DNA from: Thiosocius sp963753845
GTDB lineage: Bacteria; Pseudomonadota; Gammaproteobacteria; Chromatiales; Chromatiaceae
Assembly: GCA_963753845.1 (NCBI GenBank)
Contig: CAVWEI010000014.1
Location: 81,260 to 145,259, forward strand
Reading direction: 5' to 3'
DNA length: 64,000 nt
Each line of letters starts with the position of its first letter. Positions within the stretch are counted from its first letter, which is position 1. Below, piece by piece: positions 8,746 to 17,718 of the stretch. A program made the translations under genes and the position numbers. The notes under the pieces were generated by a model. That model searched no databases, had not been told where the DNA came from, and saw only the letters and a list, made by a program, of their open reading frames with translations.

Positions 8746-9615
8746 TCATCCCCGCCAGGGCTCCACGCGGTAGCCCCTGCGCCTGAGCCCGGCCACCAGA
8801 CCGGTATCACCGGCAAGATGCATGGCACCTACCGCGATCAGCGCGGTCCCTCCGTCGAGCAGGGGCGACAAGCTCTCCAGCATGCGGACGTTGCGGCTGT
8901 GCAGCAGGAGCCCATCAAACCACCGCAACAGCGCCGGCGGTATGTCCTCGTATTGGGAACGTGCGACCTCGTCGATCTGGTCCAAATCGCCCAGCAGATA
9001 GGCCTGAGTCAGTTCTTCCAGCTGTTTCGGCATGTACGGGGCGTTCTTGACCATCGCGTCGAGCAGGACCAGCTGCAGGCCCGGGTCCATCTGCTCGAAC
9101 ACTGCCAGCTGCTCGGCAGCGGTTTCGAGGCCCACCACAGGACGTTGCAGCTGCAGGGCCTGCAGATAGATCTCCATATCGAGGAAACGCCCGCTTTCCG
9201 GTCGCGGCATGCCCAGCGCCATCGCGGCTGCCCACGGCTTGAGCCGGTCGAGCATGTCGCGCGGCAGCCCGAGAGGCGCCGCTGCCGCCACCAGGGACTC
9301 GAACCGCTCCTCCCCGATGAGGCCACGCAGGTCCCGGTCCGCGGGCAGCAGGGTCGCGGCACCGACCGCAATCAGGGCAACCGCATCCGGCACCATCTCG
9401 ATGGCCACGACATCGACCTGTTCGATCAATGGAACAAGCTGCCCGAGCAGCGACACCACCCGCGGGTCTTCACTGTGCATGGTGCCAACCAGATATCCAC
9501 GGGGGCCGTCGTCAGAATAGATACCGTAGATCAGGCCCTGCCCGCCCAGCGCCGGCCGAACAGCCGCGATCAACAGCATCAGCATGCCGAACAGAAATCT
9601 GGACCAAAGGTTCAT
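8746..9615 (-). CDS. TraB/GumN-family protein
   Basis: 289 residues from ATG 9615, with a hydrophobic N-terminus (FLFGMLMLLIAAVRPALG) likely to export or anchor it. The opening GYLVGTMHSEDPRV, the later VVGLETAAEQLAVF and the closing TALIAVGAMHLAGDTGLV match the TraB/GumN superfamily. That fold is related to EreA-ChaN and has been proposed to be a metalloprotease or haem-binding protein. No specific substrate is known. GAGG lies 10 nt before the start. It is divergent from RNase T with 35 bp between them. Confidence 0.82.
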   Translation of the reverse strand: MNLWSRFLFGMLMLLIAAVRPALGGQGLIYGIYSDDGPRGYLVGTMHSEDPRVVSLLGQLVPLIEQVDVVAIEMVPDAVALIAVGAATLLPADRDLRGLIGEERFESLVAAAAPLGLPRDMLDRLKPWAAAMALGMPRPESGRFLDMEIYLQALQLQRPVVGLETAAEQLAVFEQMDPGLQLVLLDAMVKNAPYMPKQLEELTQAYLLGDLDQIDEVARSQYEDIPPALLRWFDGLLLHSRNVRMLESLSPLLDGGTALIAVGAMHLAGDTGLVAGLRRRGYRVEPWRG

Positions 9616-9650
9616 CGCTATCGTGCCTCGCATTGGTTATCCTGCCGCGC

Positions 9651-10304
9651 GTGGAAAATGAACCTTACAACACCGCGATCAGCCAGCGCTTTCGTGGTTA
9701 CCTTCCCGTGGTCGTCGATGTCGAAACGGGTGGATTCAATGCACAGACGGATGCCCTGCTGGAAATGGCCGCGGTAATCCTCAGAATGGACGACCGGGGC
9801 GACCTGGAACCGGCACAAACGATCAGCTGTCACGTGCAGCCCTTCGAAGGGGCCAACCTGGATCCCAAGGCGCTGGCATTCAACGGGATCGACCCCTATC
9901 ACCCGTTTCGCCAGGCGCTGCCCGAGAAAGAGGCCCTCGACCACCTGTTTCGGCCGATCCGTGCAGCGGTCAAGGCCAGTGCCTGCAAACGCGCCATCCT
10001 GGTCGGACACAATGCGTTCTTCGACCTGGGTTTCATCAACGCCGCGGTCGAACGGACGGCCTACAAGCGCAACCCATTCCACCCATTCAGTACCTTCGAT
10101 ACGGTGACCCTGGCCGGTCTTGCCTATGGCCAGACCGTCCTGGCACGAACGATCATCGCCGCCGGGATAAGCTGGGACGCGGATCAGGCCCACTCGGCGA
10201 TCTACGATACCGAAAAGACCGCAGAACTGTTCTGCCACATCGTCAACCGTTGGCAGGCGGCCACCGACGAGTCCCCGTGGCTGGCTCAGTCGGACGCAGG
10301 CTGA
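9651..10304 (+). CDS. rnt: Ribonuclease T
   Basis: DEDD-family 3'-5' exonuclease that trims tRNA CCA ends and other stable RNA 3' ends. 217 residues, close to E. coli RNase T (215). DEDD motifs are visible: VVDVETGGFN, GHNAFFDLGF and the HSAIYDTEKTAELF end with its His. The family segments EMAAVILRM, GANLDPKALAFNGIDP and RNPFHPFSTFDT are also there. I chose GTG 9651 because it gives the family's N-terminal length; no strong ribosome-binding site is seen, and an in-frame TTG lies at 9633. Its 3' end overlaps the convergent 2-TM gene by 19 bp. Confidence 0.95.
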   Translation: MENEPYNTAISQRFRGYLPVVVDVETGGFNAQTDALLEMAAVILRMDDRGDLEPAQTISCHVQPFEGANLDPKALAFNGIDPYHPFRQALPEKEALDHLFRPIRAAVKASACKRAILVGHNAFFDLGFINAAVERTAYKRNPFHPFSTFDTVTLAGLAYGQTVLARTIIAAGISWDADQAHSAIYDTEKTAELFCHIVNRWQAATDESPWLAQSDAG

Positions 10305-10738
10305 GACTGTTTTTCGGGCTTCTCATCGAGGGCGCGACGCAACTGCAACCATGCATCGCTCTCCTGGGACAGCACAGACTCCACGCGCGCTGCCAGGTGC
10401 CTGAACGCCTCCTCGTCTGACTGGCCCTCGTAGTGGCCCGCCCCAGCCAGGTAGAGATATTTTTCGTGCCGAAGGCCTTCACAGGTCGCGCGGTAGCGAA
10501 TCCAGTTTTCATGATGTTGATTGATATGCTGGATACCCTCCACGACCACGACCGCCACCCCAAGCACCCCGGCCAGCGGGGCGTAGCCGTCGAAGCCGCT
10601 CGCCAGGGGCACCAGGGCGGCCGCGGCGACCGAGAGCACCTTCAGTCGTCGGTACCACGCCTGGTGATAGCTGCTCTTGCGGTCGAACCAGTCGATCTGG
10701 TCCTCCAGGCGCGGATAATCCGGACGCCCTGACGTCAC
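10286..10738 (-). CDS. Two-TM membrane protein, DUF4231/SLATT-like
   Basis: 150 residues. A short cytosolic N-terminus (LEDQIDWFDRKSSYHQAWYRRLK) leads into two close membrane helices (LSVAAAALVPLASG and APLAGVLGVAVVVVEGI). A cytosolic helical segment follows (NQHHENWIRYRATCEGLRHEKYLYLA) with a charged C-terminus. That order is the signature of the DUF4231/SLATT group, predicted membrane effectors of nucleotide-signal conflict systems. It starts with a GTG that overlaps the TIR gene's stop codon (GTGA), so the pair is translationally coupled. The link to SLATT is by pattern only. Confidence 0.75.
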   Translation of the reverse strand: MTSGRPDYPRLEDQIDWFDRKSSYHQAWYRRLKVLSVAAAALVPLASGFDGYAPLAGVLGVAVVVVEGIQHINQHHENWIRYRATCEGLRHEKYLYLAGAGHYEGQSDEEAFRHLAARVESVLSQESDAWLQLRRALDEKPEKQSQPASD

Positions 10739-11382
10739 GAGGGCTTGCGTCCCAGATACAACAGGTAAGCCGCCAGGCCGAGCAGCACCATGGCACCCAG
10801 CGCGGTGTCTGAGTCGCCGTAATCAAGTGCCTCGGAACAGGCACCGAGACCAACGAACCCCGAGATTGCCGCACCGATGCGGTAGGCACGCTGTTTCCCG
10901 CTTCCCAGGCTGGTCAGTGCCTCCTTCCACGAGACCATGCCACCACCGTTGTGCGGTGGCACTGGTGGCCGGGGCTTGGGGGGCTCTTTGAGGATCGAGC
11001 GCACGCGACTGGCCAGCAGGTCGAAACCGGCATGCGCCACCCCCGGCCGCCAGTCCTTGAGGTTTCCGGCCTGCAGGCGCCTGAACTCGAACGGGATGCT
11101 TTCGCCGGGGGTATCGTCCACGATCACAGTCGCCACGATATCCCGGTCGGCACCGGCGGCGGCCTCGGTATGCACCCAGCGTGAGCCGATCGAGTGCCTG
11201 GACCACAGCACCACCACGCAACGGGCCTCGTTCACCGCCGCCTCGATCACCTGCGCATAGTCCATCCCGGGTGGAATCTGTTTGTCCCACCATACCGACC
11301 AGCCCTCGCCCTCGAACGCACCGGCGAGACGACGGGCGAAATCCGTATCTTCGCTGGCGTAACTGATGAAGATATCACTCAC
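10735..11382 (-). CDS. TIR-domain protein with C-terminal membrane helices
   Basis: 215 residues. Residues 1-115 form a TIR domain: SDIFISYASEDTDFARRLAG, GWSVWWDK, then a WSRHSIGSRWVHTE stretch. E73 of the last stretch sits where TIR NADases have their catalytic Glu. A Pro-rich linker (KPRPPVPPHNGGG) leads to two hydrophobic segments (IGAAISGFVGLGAC and GAMVLLGLAAYLLYLG). The start is the GTG at 11382, behind a run of G residues; an upstream in-frame extension has no TIR homology. The gene is coupled by a 4-bp overlap to the DUF4231/SLATT-like gene. Toll-like TIR proteins in bacteria commonly cleave NAD or make cyclic-ADP-ribose signals in phage defence; that function here is inference. Confidence 0.88.
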   Translation of the reverse strand: MSDIFISYASEDTDFARRLAGAFEGEGWSVWWDKQIPPGMDYAQVIEAAVNEARCVVVLWSRHSIGSRWVHTEAAAGADRDIVATVIVDDTPGESIPFEFRRLQAGNLKDWRPGVAHAGFDLLASRVRSILKEPPKPRPPVPPHNGGGMVSWKEALTSLGSGKQRAYRIGAAISGFVGLGACSEALDYGDSDTALGAMVLLGLAAYLLYLGRKPS

Positions 11383-11466
11383 CGTCGCATGCCCCCCCGT
11401 CTCAAACCCGAACGGCCTTCTTGGAAAATAGCATGTGGCTGCCGGGCGCGGCACCATGGCGAAAAA

Positions 11467-11487
11467 AAGGCGGCCACTGGCCGCCTT
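11467..11487 (-). terminator. Rho-independent terminator of grxD
   Basis: Perfect 9-bp stem AAGGCGGCC / GGCCGCCTT with a 3-nt loop, followed on the minus strand by a T-run, 27 bp beyond the grxD stop codon. Confidence 0.88.
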
Positions 11488-11514
11488 CCCGTTTGCGCCT
11501 CAAACGCCCTGCCC

Positions 11515-11856
11515 TCAGCCTTCGGTCTCTTCCGCCGGCCACTTCACGGCCGCCCCGGCAGCGGCCTTTTTCAGATCGCCGCTGGCATGCATCTCCAGTG
11601 TGATGTCACAGCCACCGATCAACTCGCCGTCGATATAGACCTGAGGGAACGTCGGCCAATCGGCAAAGCGCGGCAGGTTCTCGAAGATCTCGGGGTCGGC
11701 CAGCACATTGACATAGGCGAATTTTTCGCCACAGTCCTGCAGCGCGGCCACGGCACGCGAGGAAAACCCGCACTGGGGGAACTGCGGGGTCCCCTTCATG
11801 TAAATGATGATCGGGTTTTTTTCGACCTGCTCTTTGATTCTGTCCATCACGTCCAT
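11515..11856 (-). CDS. grxD: Monothiol glutaredoxin GrxD (Grx4 type)
   Basis: 113 residues with the monothiol motif CGFS in KGTPQFPQCGFSSRAV and the family segments FAYVNVL, WPTFPQVYIDGELIGGCDI. Such glutaredoxins carry and pass on [2Fe-2S] clusters, often with BolA partners, in the cytosol. The C-terminus carries a short extension (KWPAEETEG). It stands alone with its own terminator. The TIR gene starts beyond that terminator, on the same strand. Confidence 0.96.
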   Translation of the reverse strand: MDVMDRIKEQVEKNPIIIYMKGTPQFPQCGFSSRAVAALQDCGEKFAYVNVLADPEIFENLPRFADWPTFPQVYIDGELIGGCDITLEMHASGDLKKAAAGAAVKWPAEETEG

Positions 11857-12003
11857 TTCGGCACCTCAGCTGTTGCGTCGACGAAGCCGACAGATGCGGT
11901 CGGTCGCCGGAATTTCAAGTGGAAACAGTCTAGCAGCCGCCACACACGAGAACCCATAGCAGCTGTCGGGCAATTTGCCCCGGGACGGCGCGCCCCGTCG
12001 ATT

Positions 12004-13782
12004 TCAGGAAACCCCATCCACGTTGCGCTGCAGCCAGAATTCCAGCAGCGCGAGGTGCCAGAGTTTGCTGCCCATGATCCGGGTATGGTGCAGCTCCGGT
12101 GCGGCAAGTAGCCGGTTTACGTAGCCGCGTTCGAACAGGCCGCGCTCGCGGCAGGCCTGCGAATCGAGGATCGCGCGCATGAACTCGAGAAAATCACCCC
12201 GCACATACTTGAGCGCGGGCATCGGAAAGTAGCCTTTCGGGCGGTCGATCACCGCGTCCGGCACGATGCCTCGCGCAATCCGCTTCAGCAGGTGCTTGCC
12301 GTCCGATTGCAGCTTCAGTTCTGGCGGACAACGGGCAACGACCTCGACCAGGTGGTGGTCCAGGAAAGGCACGCGTGCCTCAAGACCCCAGGCCATCGTC
12401 ATGTTGTCCACGCGCTTGACCGGGTCGTCGACGATCAGCGTGGTGGTATCCAGCTTCAACACGGCATCGAGGAAATCGCCCGACCAGGCATCATCCAGAT
12501 GCGCGGCGATGAAACGGCCGGTGTGATCGTCACCGCGATAAGGCGGCGTGACCATGTCCAGAAACTCCGCATGATCTCTGTCGAAATAGTGTTTTCGGAA
12601 ACGCTCCAGCCGCGAGCCTTCGGTCTCGGCGAGCATGCGGGGGTACCAGAAATAGCCACCGAAGACCTCGTCCGCCCCCTGCCCCGACTGCACCACCTTG
12701 ATCTCCTTCGAGACCCGTTCGGACAACAGGTAGAAGGCAACCGCGTCCTGGCCGAACATCGGCTCGGCCATCGCGTCCACCGCCTCGGGCAGACGTTTGA
12801 GCACCTGCTCGTTCGGCACCAGGAACTTGTGGTGAATGGGCCGGTAGCGTTCCACCACCAGGTCGGAGAATTCAAACTCGCTGCCTTTCTCCTCGGGCTG
12901 GTCCTCGAAACCGACCGAGAAGGTATGGAAATCCTTCACCCCGACCTCGGCGAGCAGGGCCACCAACAGGCTGGAATCCAGCCCCCCGGACAACAGCACC
13001 CCGACCGGGACATCGGCGACATCGTTGCGTTTGCGCACCGCCTCCAGCAGGGCCGCATGCGTGGCATCGACCCATTGCTGTTCGCTGCGCTCCTGCGGCA
13101 ACCGTGTCGCATCCAGCTCCCAGTAACGCCGCAGTTCCTGCCGACCGCCGGCCTGCAGCAGCAGGCTGTGGGCCGGCTCGAGTTTACGGATACCGCGCAG
13201 GATGGTGGTCGGTGCCGGGATCACCGCGTGCAGGGTGTACTGAAAATGCAGGCCGACCGGATCTATACCGCGGTCGATACCGCCACCGGCCAGCAGTGCC
13301 CGGGTATTCGAGGCAAAGCGGAAGCGCCGCCCGTCGAGCGCATAGTAGAAGGGCTTGATACCGAAACGATCACGCGCCGCGAACAGGCACTGGCGCTGTT
13401 CGTCCCAGATCGCGAAGGCGAACATCCCGTGCAGGCGCGCCGGGCAGTCGACACCCCATTCGCGGTAGGCCTTGAGTATCACCTCACTGTCGCCGCCGGA
13501 GACAAAGGTATGGCCCCTGCCCTGCAACTCGGCGCGCAGCTCGCGGTAGTTGTAGATGGCACCGTTGAACACGAGACTTAGCCCGGCATCGAGCATCGGC
13601 TGATGCGAGCGGCTGGACAGGTCGATGATCGACAGGCGCCGGTGCCCAAATGCGACCTTGCCGGCCTGCCAGGTCCCCTCGTCATCGGGCCCACGCCTCT
13701 CCAGCGCCGACAGCATGCGTCCAATCAGACCCGGTTCGACAGGCGCGCCATCCAGCCGCAGCTCACCGCATATCCCGCACAT
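12004..13782 (-). CDS. Asparagine-synthase-like amidotransferase, NAGGN type
   Basis: 592 residues. The class II glutamine amidotransferase domain begins at Cys2 (MCGICGELRLDG). A synthetase domain follows, with the pyrophosphate loop SGGLDSSL. The start MCGICGELRLDG, the FWYPRM segment, the PKGYFPMPALKYVRG stretch and the closing GSKLWHLALLEFWLQ are features I associate with the N-acetylglutaminylglutamine amidotransferase family. That family makes the osmoprotectant NAGGN. GGAGG lies 8 nt before the ATG at 13782. The usual partner, a GNAT/ATP-grasp ligase that makes the dipeptide, is not next to it, so the product is likely but not proven. A plain AsnB or an exopolysaccharide-linked asparagine synthase is the alternative. 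Confidence 0.82.
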   Translation of the reverse strand: MCGICGELRLDGAPVEPGLIGRMLSALERRGPDDEGTWQAGKVAFGHRRLSIIDLSSRSHQPMLDAGLSLVFNGAIYNYRELRAELQGRGHTFVSGGDSEVILKAYREWGVDCPARLHGMFAFAIWDEQRQCLFAARDRFGIKPFYYALDGRRFRFASNTRALLAGGGIDRGIDPVGLHFQYTLHAVIPAPTTILRGIRKLEPAHSLLLQAGGRQELRRYWELDATRLPQERSEQQWVDATHAALLEAVRKRNDVADVPVGVLLSGGLDSSLLVALLAEVGVKDFHTFSVGFEDQPEEKGSEFEFSDLVVERYRPIHHKFLVPNEQVLKRLPEAVDAMAEPMFGQDAVAFYLLSERVSKEIKVVQSGQGADEVFGGYFWYPRMLAETEGSRLERFRKHYFDRDHAEFLDMVTPPYRGDDHTGRFIAAHLDDAWSGDFLDAVLKLDTTTLIVDDPVKRVDNMTMAWGLEARVPFLDHHLVEVVARCPPELKLQSDGKHLLKRIARGIVPDAVIDRPKGYFPMPALKYVRGDFLEFMRAILDSQACRERGLFERGYVNRLLAAPELHHTRIMGSKLWHLALLEFWLQRNVDGVS

Positions 13783-13869
13783 CTCAAAAACCTCCCGAAA
13801 TGATCCGCCTGACACAGCCCTGCGCGATGGCGCGACAACTGCCACAACTCATCCGCAGACCTCCTGTCG

Positions 13870-15405
13870 TTACGAACGTCCCCATCCCCCGCCGCCCGGC
13901 GTCTCTATCCGCAGACGATCACCGGGTTGCAGTTCACCCTCACACTTTGCCGGCAGCGGCCGACCGTTCAGCAGGTTCAAACCCGGCCTGGCGTCACCAC
14001 CGCCGTCGATGCCCCAGGGCGCATGCGAGCGCCGCTCTGTCAGCAGGGTGTAGTGGGCGGCCTCCAGGAATTCGTACTCACGCACCAGGCCATCACCACC
14101 CCTGCGCATACCCCTGCCGCCTGATTCCCGGCGCAGCCCGTATTGCAGAACCCGCAGCGGAAAGCGACTCTCCAGCACCTCGACCGGGGTGTTCAGGGTG
14201 TTTGTCATATGCGTCTGCAGGCCACTCAGGCCGCCGCCATGCGGACCCGCACCCATGCCGCCACCGATGGTCTCGTAATAATCCCATGTCGCTCCGGCAC
14301 GCGCGCTGCCCATGGCCAGATTGTTCATACTGCCGTGGCTGGCGGCCGGCACCTGCCCGGGTATCGCCTGCGCCAGTGCGCCGAGCACGACATCCACGAC
14401 CCGCGTACTCGTCTCAACGTTGCCCGCGGCCACCGCGGCCGGCTTGCGCGCGTTGAGCAGACTTCCTTCGGGTGCGATCAGCCTTACCGGTCGGAAGGCA
14501 CCGGCACAGGCTGGTGTATGTGGCGGCATCAGGCATCGGAATACGTAGTAGACCGCCGCGGCGGCCACCGCCAGCGGACAGTTCACATTGCCCTCCACCT
14601 GCGCCGCCGTGCCGGTGAAATCCGCGGTCACCGCCTGCCCGGCGACCGTCAGGGTCACGGATATCGGGATATCGAGCTGGCCCTGGCCGTCGTCATCCAG
14701 GAAATCGGTGAACCGGTAGCGGCCCTCGGGGATACCCGCCAAGGCATCACGCGCCAGGCGTTCCGCATAGTCGTTCAGCGCCAGGATCCCGTCCAGGAAG
14801 ACAGCCGCACCGTAGCCGCCGATCAGTTTTCCCAGACGCGCAACACCGGCGCGATTGGCGGCCACCTGGGCGGCGAAGTCACCCCCGGATTCGGCGCTGT
14901 TGCGGGTCGCCCCGGTTACCGCCTGCAGCACCGCGGACAACAGCTCCTCTCCCCGCACCAGGTGCTGCGGCCCGATCACGACGCCCTCCTGCTCCAGGCG
15001 CGAGGAAATCGGCATCGATCCGGGTGATGCGGCACCGATATCGGCATGATGCGCGCGGTTGACCACGAAGGCCTGCAGTTGATCACCGGCGAAGACCGGG
15101 GCAATCAGGGTGACATCAGGCAGGTGGGTCCCACCCAGGTAGGGGTCATTGAGCATCACCTGATCACCCGGCTGCCAGTCGATATCGGCCACGATGCCCT
15201 GCATCGCAAACGCCATGCTGCCAAGATGCACCGGTATGTGGGCGGCCTGGGCGCACAGGGCCCCGTTTGCATCGAAGACCGCGCAAGAGAAATCCAGACG
15301 GTCGCGGATATTGGGCGAGAATGCAGCGTTGCGCAGTACCAGGCCCATCTCCTCGCACACGGCGTCGAGGCGGCTGGCAAAGATATTCAGGGTTGCGGGT
15401 GTCAT
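13870..15405 (-). CDS. hyuB: Hydantoinase B / 5-oxoprolinase-family subunit
   Basis: 511 residues, the length of a HyuB-type subunit. Family segments include NIFASRLDAVCEEMG, SPNIRDRLDFSCAVFD, DQVMLNDPYLGGTHLPDVT, NRAHHADIGAASPGSMP, GNVETSTRVVDVVLGAL, GGGMGAGPHGGG and PGGGGWG. Partner enzymes hydrolyse hydantoins or 5-oxoproline with ATP, or carboxylate acetone/acetophenone. The HyuA subunit that should accompany it is not adjacent: the next gene upstream is a channel on the other strand. The substrate is therefore unknown. No clear ribosome-binding site precedes ATG 15405. It sits 87 bp upstream of the NAGGN-type gene on the same strand. Confidence 0.88.
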   Translation of the reverse strand: MTPATLNIFASRLDAVCEEMGLVLRNAAFSPNIRDRLDFSCAVFDANGALCAQAAHIPVHLGSMAFAMQGIVADIDWQPGDQVMLNDPYLGGTHLPDVTLIAPVFAGDQLQAFVVNRAHHADIGAASPGSMPISSRLEQEGVVIGPQHLVRGEELLSAVLQAVTGATRNSAESGGDFAAQVAANRAGVARLGKLIGGYGAAVFLDGILALNDYAERLARDALAGIPEGRYRFTDFLDDDGQGQLDIPISVTLTVAGQAVTADFTGTAAQVEGNVNCPLAVAAAAVYYVFRCLMPPHTPACAGAFRPVRLIAPEGSLLNARKPAAVAAGNVETSTRVVDVVLGALAQAIPGQVPAASHGSMNNLAMGSARAGATWDYYETIGGGMGAGPHGGGLSGLQTHMTNTLNTPVEVLESRFPLRVLQYGLRRESGGRGMRRGGDGLVREYEFLEAAHYTLLTERRSHAPWGIDGGGDARPGLNLLNGRPLPAKCEGELQPGDRLRIETPGGGGWGRS

Positions 15406-15591
15406 ACCGGTCTACTCTAACGGGTCGGCGTTCGACTGCGCCAGCACCGACCGGTATCGCACTTGCGCGGGCGATCCAGTGCCGGCCACTGTGCAGGTGA
15501 CGAACGAACGGCAGCGAAATATCCGGATGATGGTGGCAGAATCCGGCGGGAGCGAGCCGCAAGACAAAAAGAATTTCAGGACCGACAGCCG

Positions 15592-16911
15592 ATGAACCCA
15601 GATTCTTATGAATTGCCTCCCAACATCGTCGAGCTTTTTCATGTGGCGACGACCTATGTCAGCCAGCCCTGGTTTGCCTACCAGATCCTGATCATCGCTT
15701 TCTTGTACATCGCCGCACGGTTGTTCGCGTCCCGCCTGGAACCCAGGTTCGAGGCGCATGCACGCAAGATCAAGGGGCACCCCGGCCTGCTCCGGTTCGT
15801 CGTGGCGGCCCTGCGACGCATGGACCTGATCGTGTATATCCTGCTGCTCGCAAGCGCCCTGGCCGTAATGCGGGGACTGACCTGGCCAAGCCGCAGTTAC
15901 CTTATCGACGTCGCCCTGACCCTGGCCTTCGCCTGGCTGGTGATTTCGGTGCTTTCGCGCGCCATCCGCAGCCGCACCATAGGCCGCCTGATGGCGGTCA
16001 GCGTCTGGGCCTACGTGGCCATCACCATCTTCGGTGTCAACGAGAACGTGTTCGGTTTCCTCGACGGCCTCGGGTTTTCTGCCGGCGAGCTGCGGATATC
16101 GGTGCTGCTGATCCTCAAGGCGGCCGTGCTGATCGGCGTCACCCTCTGGCTCGCCATTTCGCTTGGCAACTTTCTCGACAGCCTGGTCCAGCGGTCCGAG
16201 GAGCTGACCCCATCGCTGCGCCTGCTGATCGGCAAGCTGCTGAAGATCCTGCTGGTCATGACGGCAGCGCTGATCGCTATGTCGAGCCTTGGGATCGACC
16301 TGACCGCCTTCACGGTGTTTTCGGGTGCGGTTGGCGTCGGCATCGGTTTTGGCCTGCGGGCGGTGGCATCGAATCTGATCTCCGGGATCATCATCCTGCT
16401 CGACCGCTCGATCAAACCCGGCGACACCATATCCCTGGGCGAGACCTTCGGCTGGATCCGCGAGCTGAGGGCGCGTTTCGTCTCGGTCGTCACCCGCGAC
16501 GGGCGGGAATATCTCATCCCGAACGAAGACTTCATTACACGCGAGGTCATCAACTGGTCCTTTTCCGACGAGTTGGTGCGGCTCGACGTCGAGTTTGGCG
16601 TGGCCTACGACGCCGATGCCCATCAGGTGAGCGCTCTTGCCATCGAGGCGGCGGCCTCGGTGGGACGCGTGGTGCCGTCAAAGCGGCCGGTATGCTGGAT
16701 GACCGCGTTTGGCGATTCTTCCCTCGACTTCATCCTTCGCTTCTGGATAAACGATCCCCAGAACGGCCTGACCAATATCCGCGGCCAGGTGCTGCTGGCC
16801 TTGTGGGACAAATTCAAGGAGCATGGTATCCATGTCCCCTACCCACACCGGGAGATCATCGTGCGCGACCCCGTCCGGATCCAACACACGGCCGCCGAGG
16901 GACAGGACTGA
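15592..16911 (+). CDS. MscS-family mechanosensitive channel with extra N-terminal helices
   Basis: 439 residues. Several hydrophobic segments (ILIIAFLYIAARLFA, LIVYILLLASALAVM, YLIDVALTLAFAWLVISVL, ISVLLILKAAVLIGVTL) precede the MscS pore-lining helix TAFTVFSGAVGVGIGFGLRA. The beta domain with DRSIKPGDTISL, YLIPNEDFITREVINWS, and a cytosolic C-terminal part then follow. It should release solutes on hypo-osmotic shock. ATG 15592 has CAGGA 10 nt upstream; codons further upstream look non-coding. The neighbouring NAGGN-type gene, also osmotic in theme, is on the other strand. Confidence 0.94.
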   Translation: MNPDSYELPPNIVELFHVATTYVSQPWFAYQILIIAFLYIAARLFASRLEPRFEAHARKIKGHPGLLRFVVAALRRMDLIVYILLLASALAVMRGLTWPSRSYLIDVALTLAFAWLVISVLSRAIRSRTIGRLMAVSVWAYVAITIFGVNENVFGFLDGLGFSAGELRISVLLILKAAVLIGVTLWLAISLGNFLDSLVQRSEELTPSLRLLIGKLLKILLVMTAALIAMSSLGIDLTAFTVFSGAVGVGIGFGLRAVASNLISGIIILLDRSIKPGDTISLGETFGWIRELRARFVSVVTRDGREYLIPNEDFITREVINWSFSDELVRLDVEFGVAYDADAHQVSALAIEAAASVGRVVPSKRPVCWMTAFGDSSLDFILRFWINDPQNGLTNIRGQVLLALWDKFKEHGIHVPYPHREIIVRDPVRIQHTAAEGQD

Positions 16912-16975
16912 AAACACGGATACGGCCCCCGCCGGACTTTTTTCCGTTTTTTTCACTCCCCCGACCGCAACGCGG

Positions 16976-17005
16976 TTGATTGCATCGTCATACAGTCCCT
17001 AGAAT
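16976..17005 (+). promoter_or_regulatory. Sigma-70-type promoter of sodB
   Basis: TTGATT at 16976-16981 and TAGAAT at 17000-17005 with an 18-bp spacer, about 66 bp upstream of the sodB ATG. It fits a housekeeping promoter; no Fur-box-like dyad was recognised here. Confidence 0.4.
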
Positions 17006-17070
17006 CGGCAACACCCAGACGTGGAAAACCCTTTTCACAAAGAAAGAACGACGACCAAGGAGTTTTTGAG

Positions 17071-17652
17071 ATGGCGCACGAACTACCCGCCCTGCCTTAC
17101 GCAATGAATGCCCTCGAGCCCGTAATCTCCCAGGAGACCCTGGAGTATCACTACGGCAAGCATCACAATACCTATGTGACCAACCTGAACAACCTGGTCC
17201 CGGGCACAGAATTCGAAAATATGGGCCTGGAGGAAATCATCATGAAATCCTCCGGCGGGGTGTTCAACAACGCCGCCCAGGTGTGGAATCACACCTTCTA
17301 CTGGAATTGCCTGAGCCCGAACGGTGGCGGCGCGCCCGGCGGCGCCCTGGCGGATGCGATCAACAAGGCCTTTGGCTCGTTCGACGCCTTCAAGGAGGCG
17401 TTCAGCAAGTCCGCCGCGACCAACTTCGGCTCCGGCTGGACCTGGCTGGTCAAGAACGCCGACGGAAGTATCGAGATCGTCAACACGTCCAATGCGGGCT
17501 CCCCGATGACCGACGGCAAGACCGCGCTGCTGACTGTGGACGTTTGGGAACACGCTTACTACGTCGATTACCGCAACGCGCGTCCAAAGTATCTCGAAGA
17601 GATCTGGAAGCTGATCAACTGGGAGTTCGTGGCGGCCAACTTTGCCGCCTGA
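17071..17652 (+). CDS. sodB: Fe superoxide dismutase
   Basis: 193 residues. Metal ligands are visible in the family positions: His of EYHYGKHHNTYV, His of VWNHTFYWNCLSP, and Asp/His of VDVWEHAYYVDYRN. The GSGWTWLVKNADG segment and the start MAHELPALPYAMNALEP are typical of the Fe type (SodB) in gammaproteobacteria. It disproportionates cytosolic superoxide. AAGGAG lies 9 nt before the ATG. Confidence 0.98.
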   Translation: MAHELPALPYAMNALEPVISQETLEYHYGKHHNTYVTNLNNLVPGTEFENMGLEEIIMKSSGGVFNNAAQVWNHTFYWNCLSPNGGGAPGGALADAINKAFGSFDAFKEAFSKSAATNFGSGWTWLVKNADGSIEIVNTSNAGSPMTDGKTALLTVDVWEHAYYVDYRNARPKYLEEIWKLINWEFVAANFAA

Positions 17653-17718
17653 CCCCCCTTTTTTCGCGTGACAACATGCTGTTGAAACGCACCAAAGGGT
17701 AACGGAGAGATTGACGGG

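Noticed and set aside
15412..16623. 403-codon open frame on the minus strand opposite the MscS gene
   Set aside because: Low-complexity His/Gln/Asp-rich translation with no family match; the plus-strand channel is convincing.
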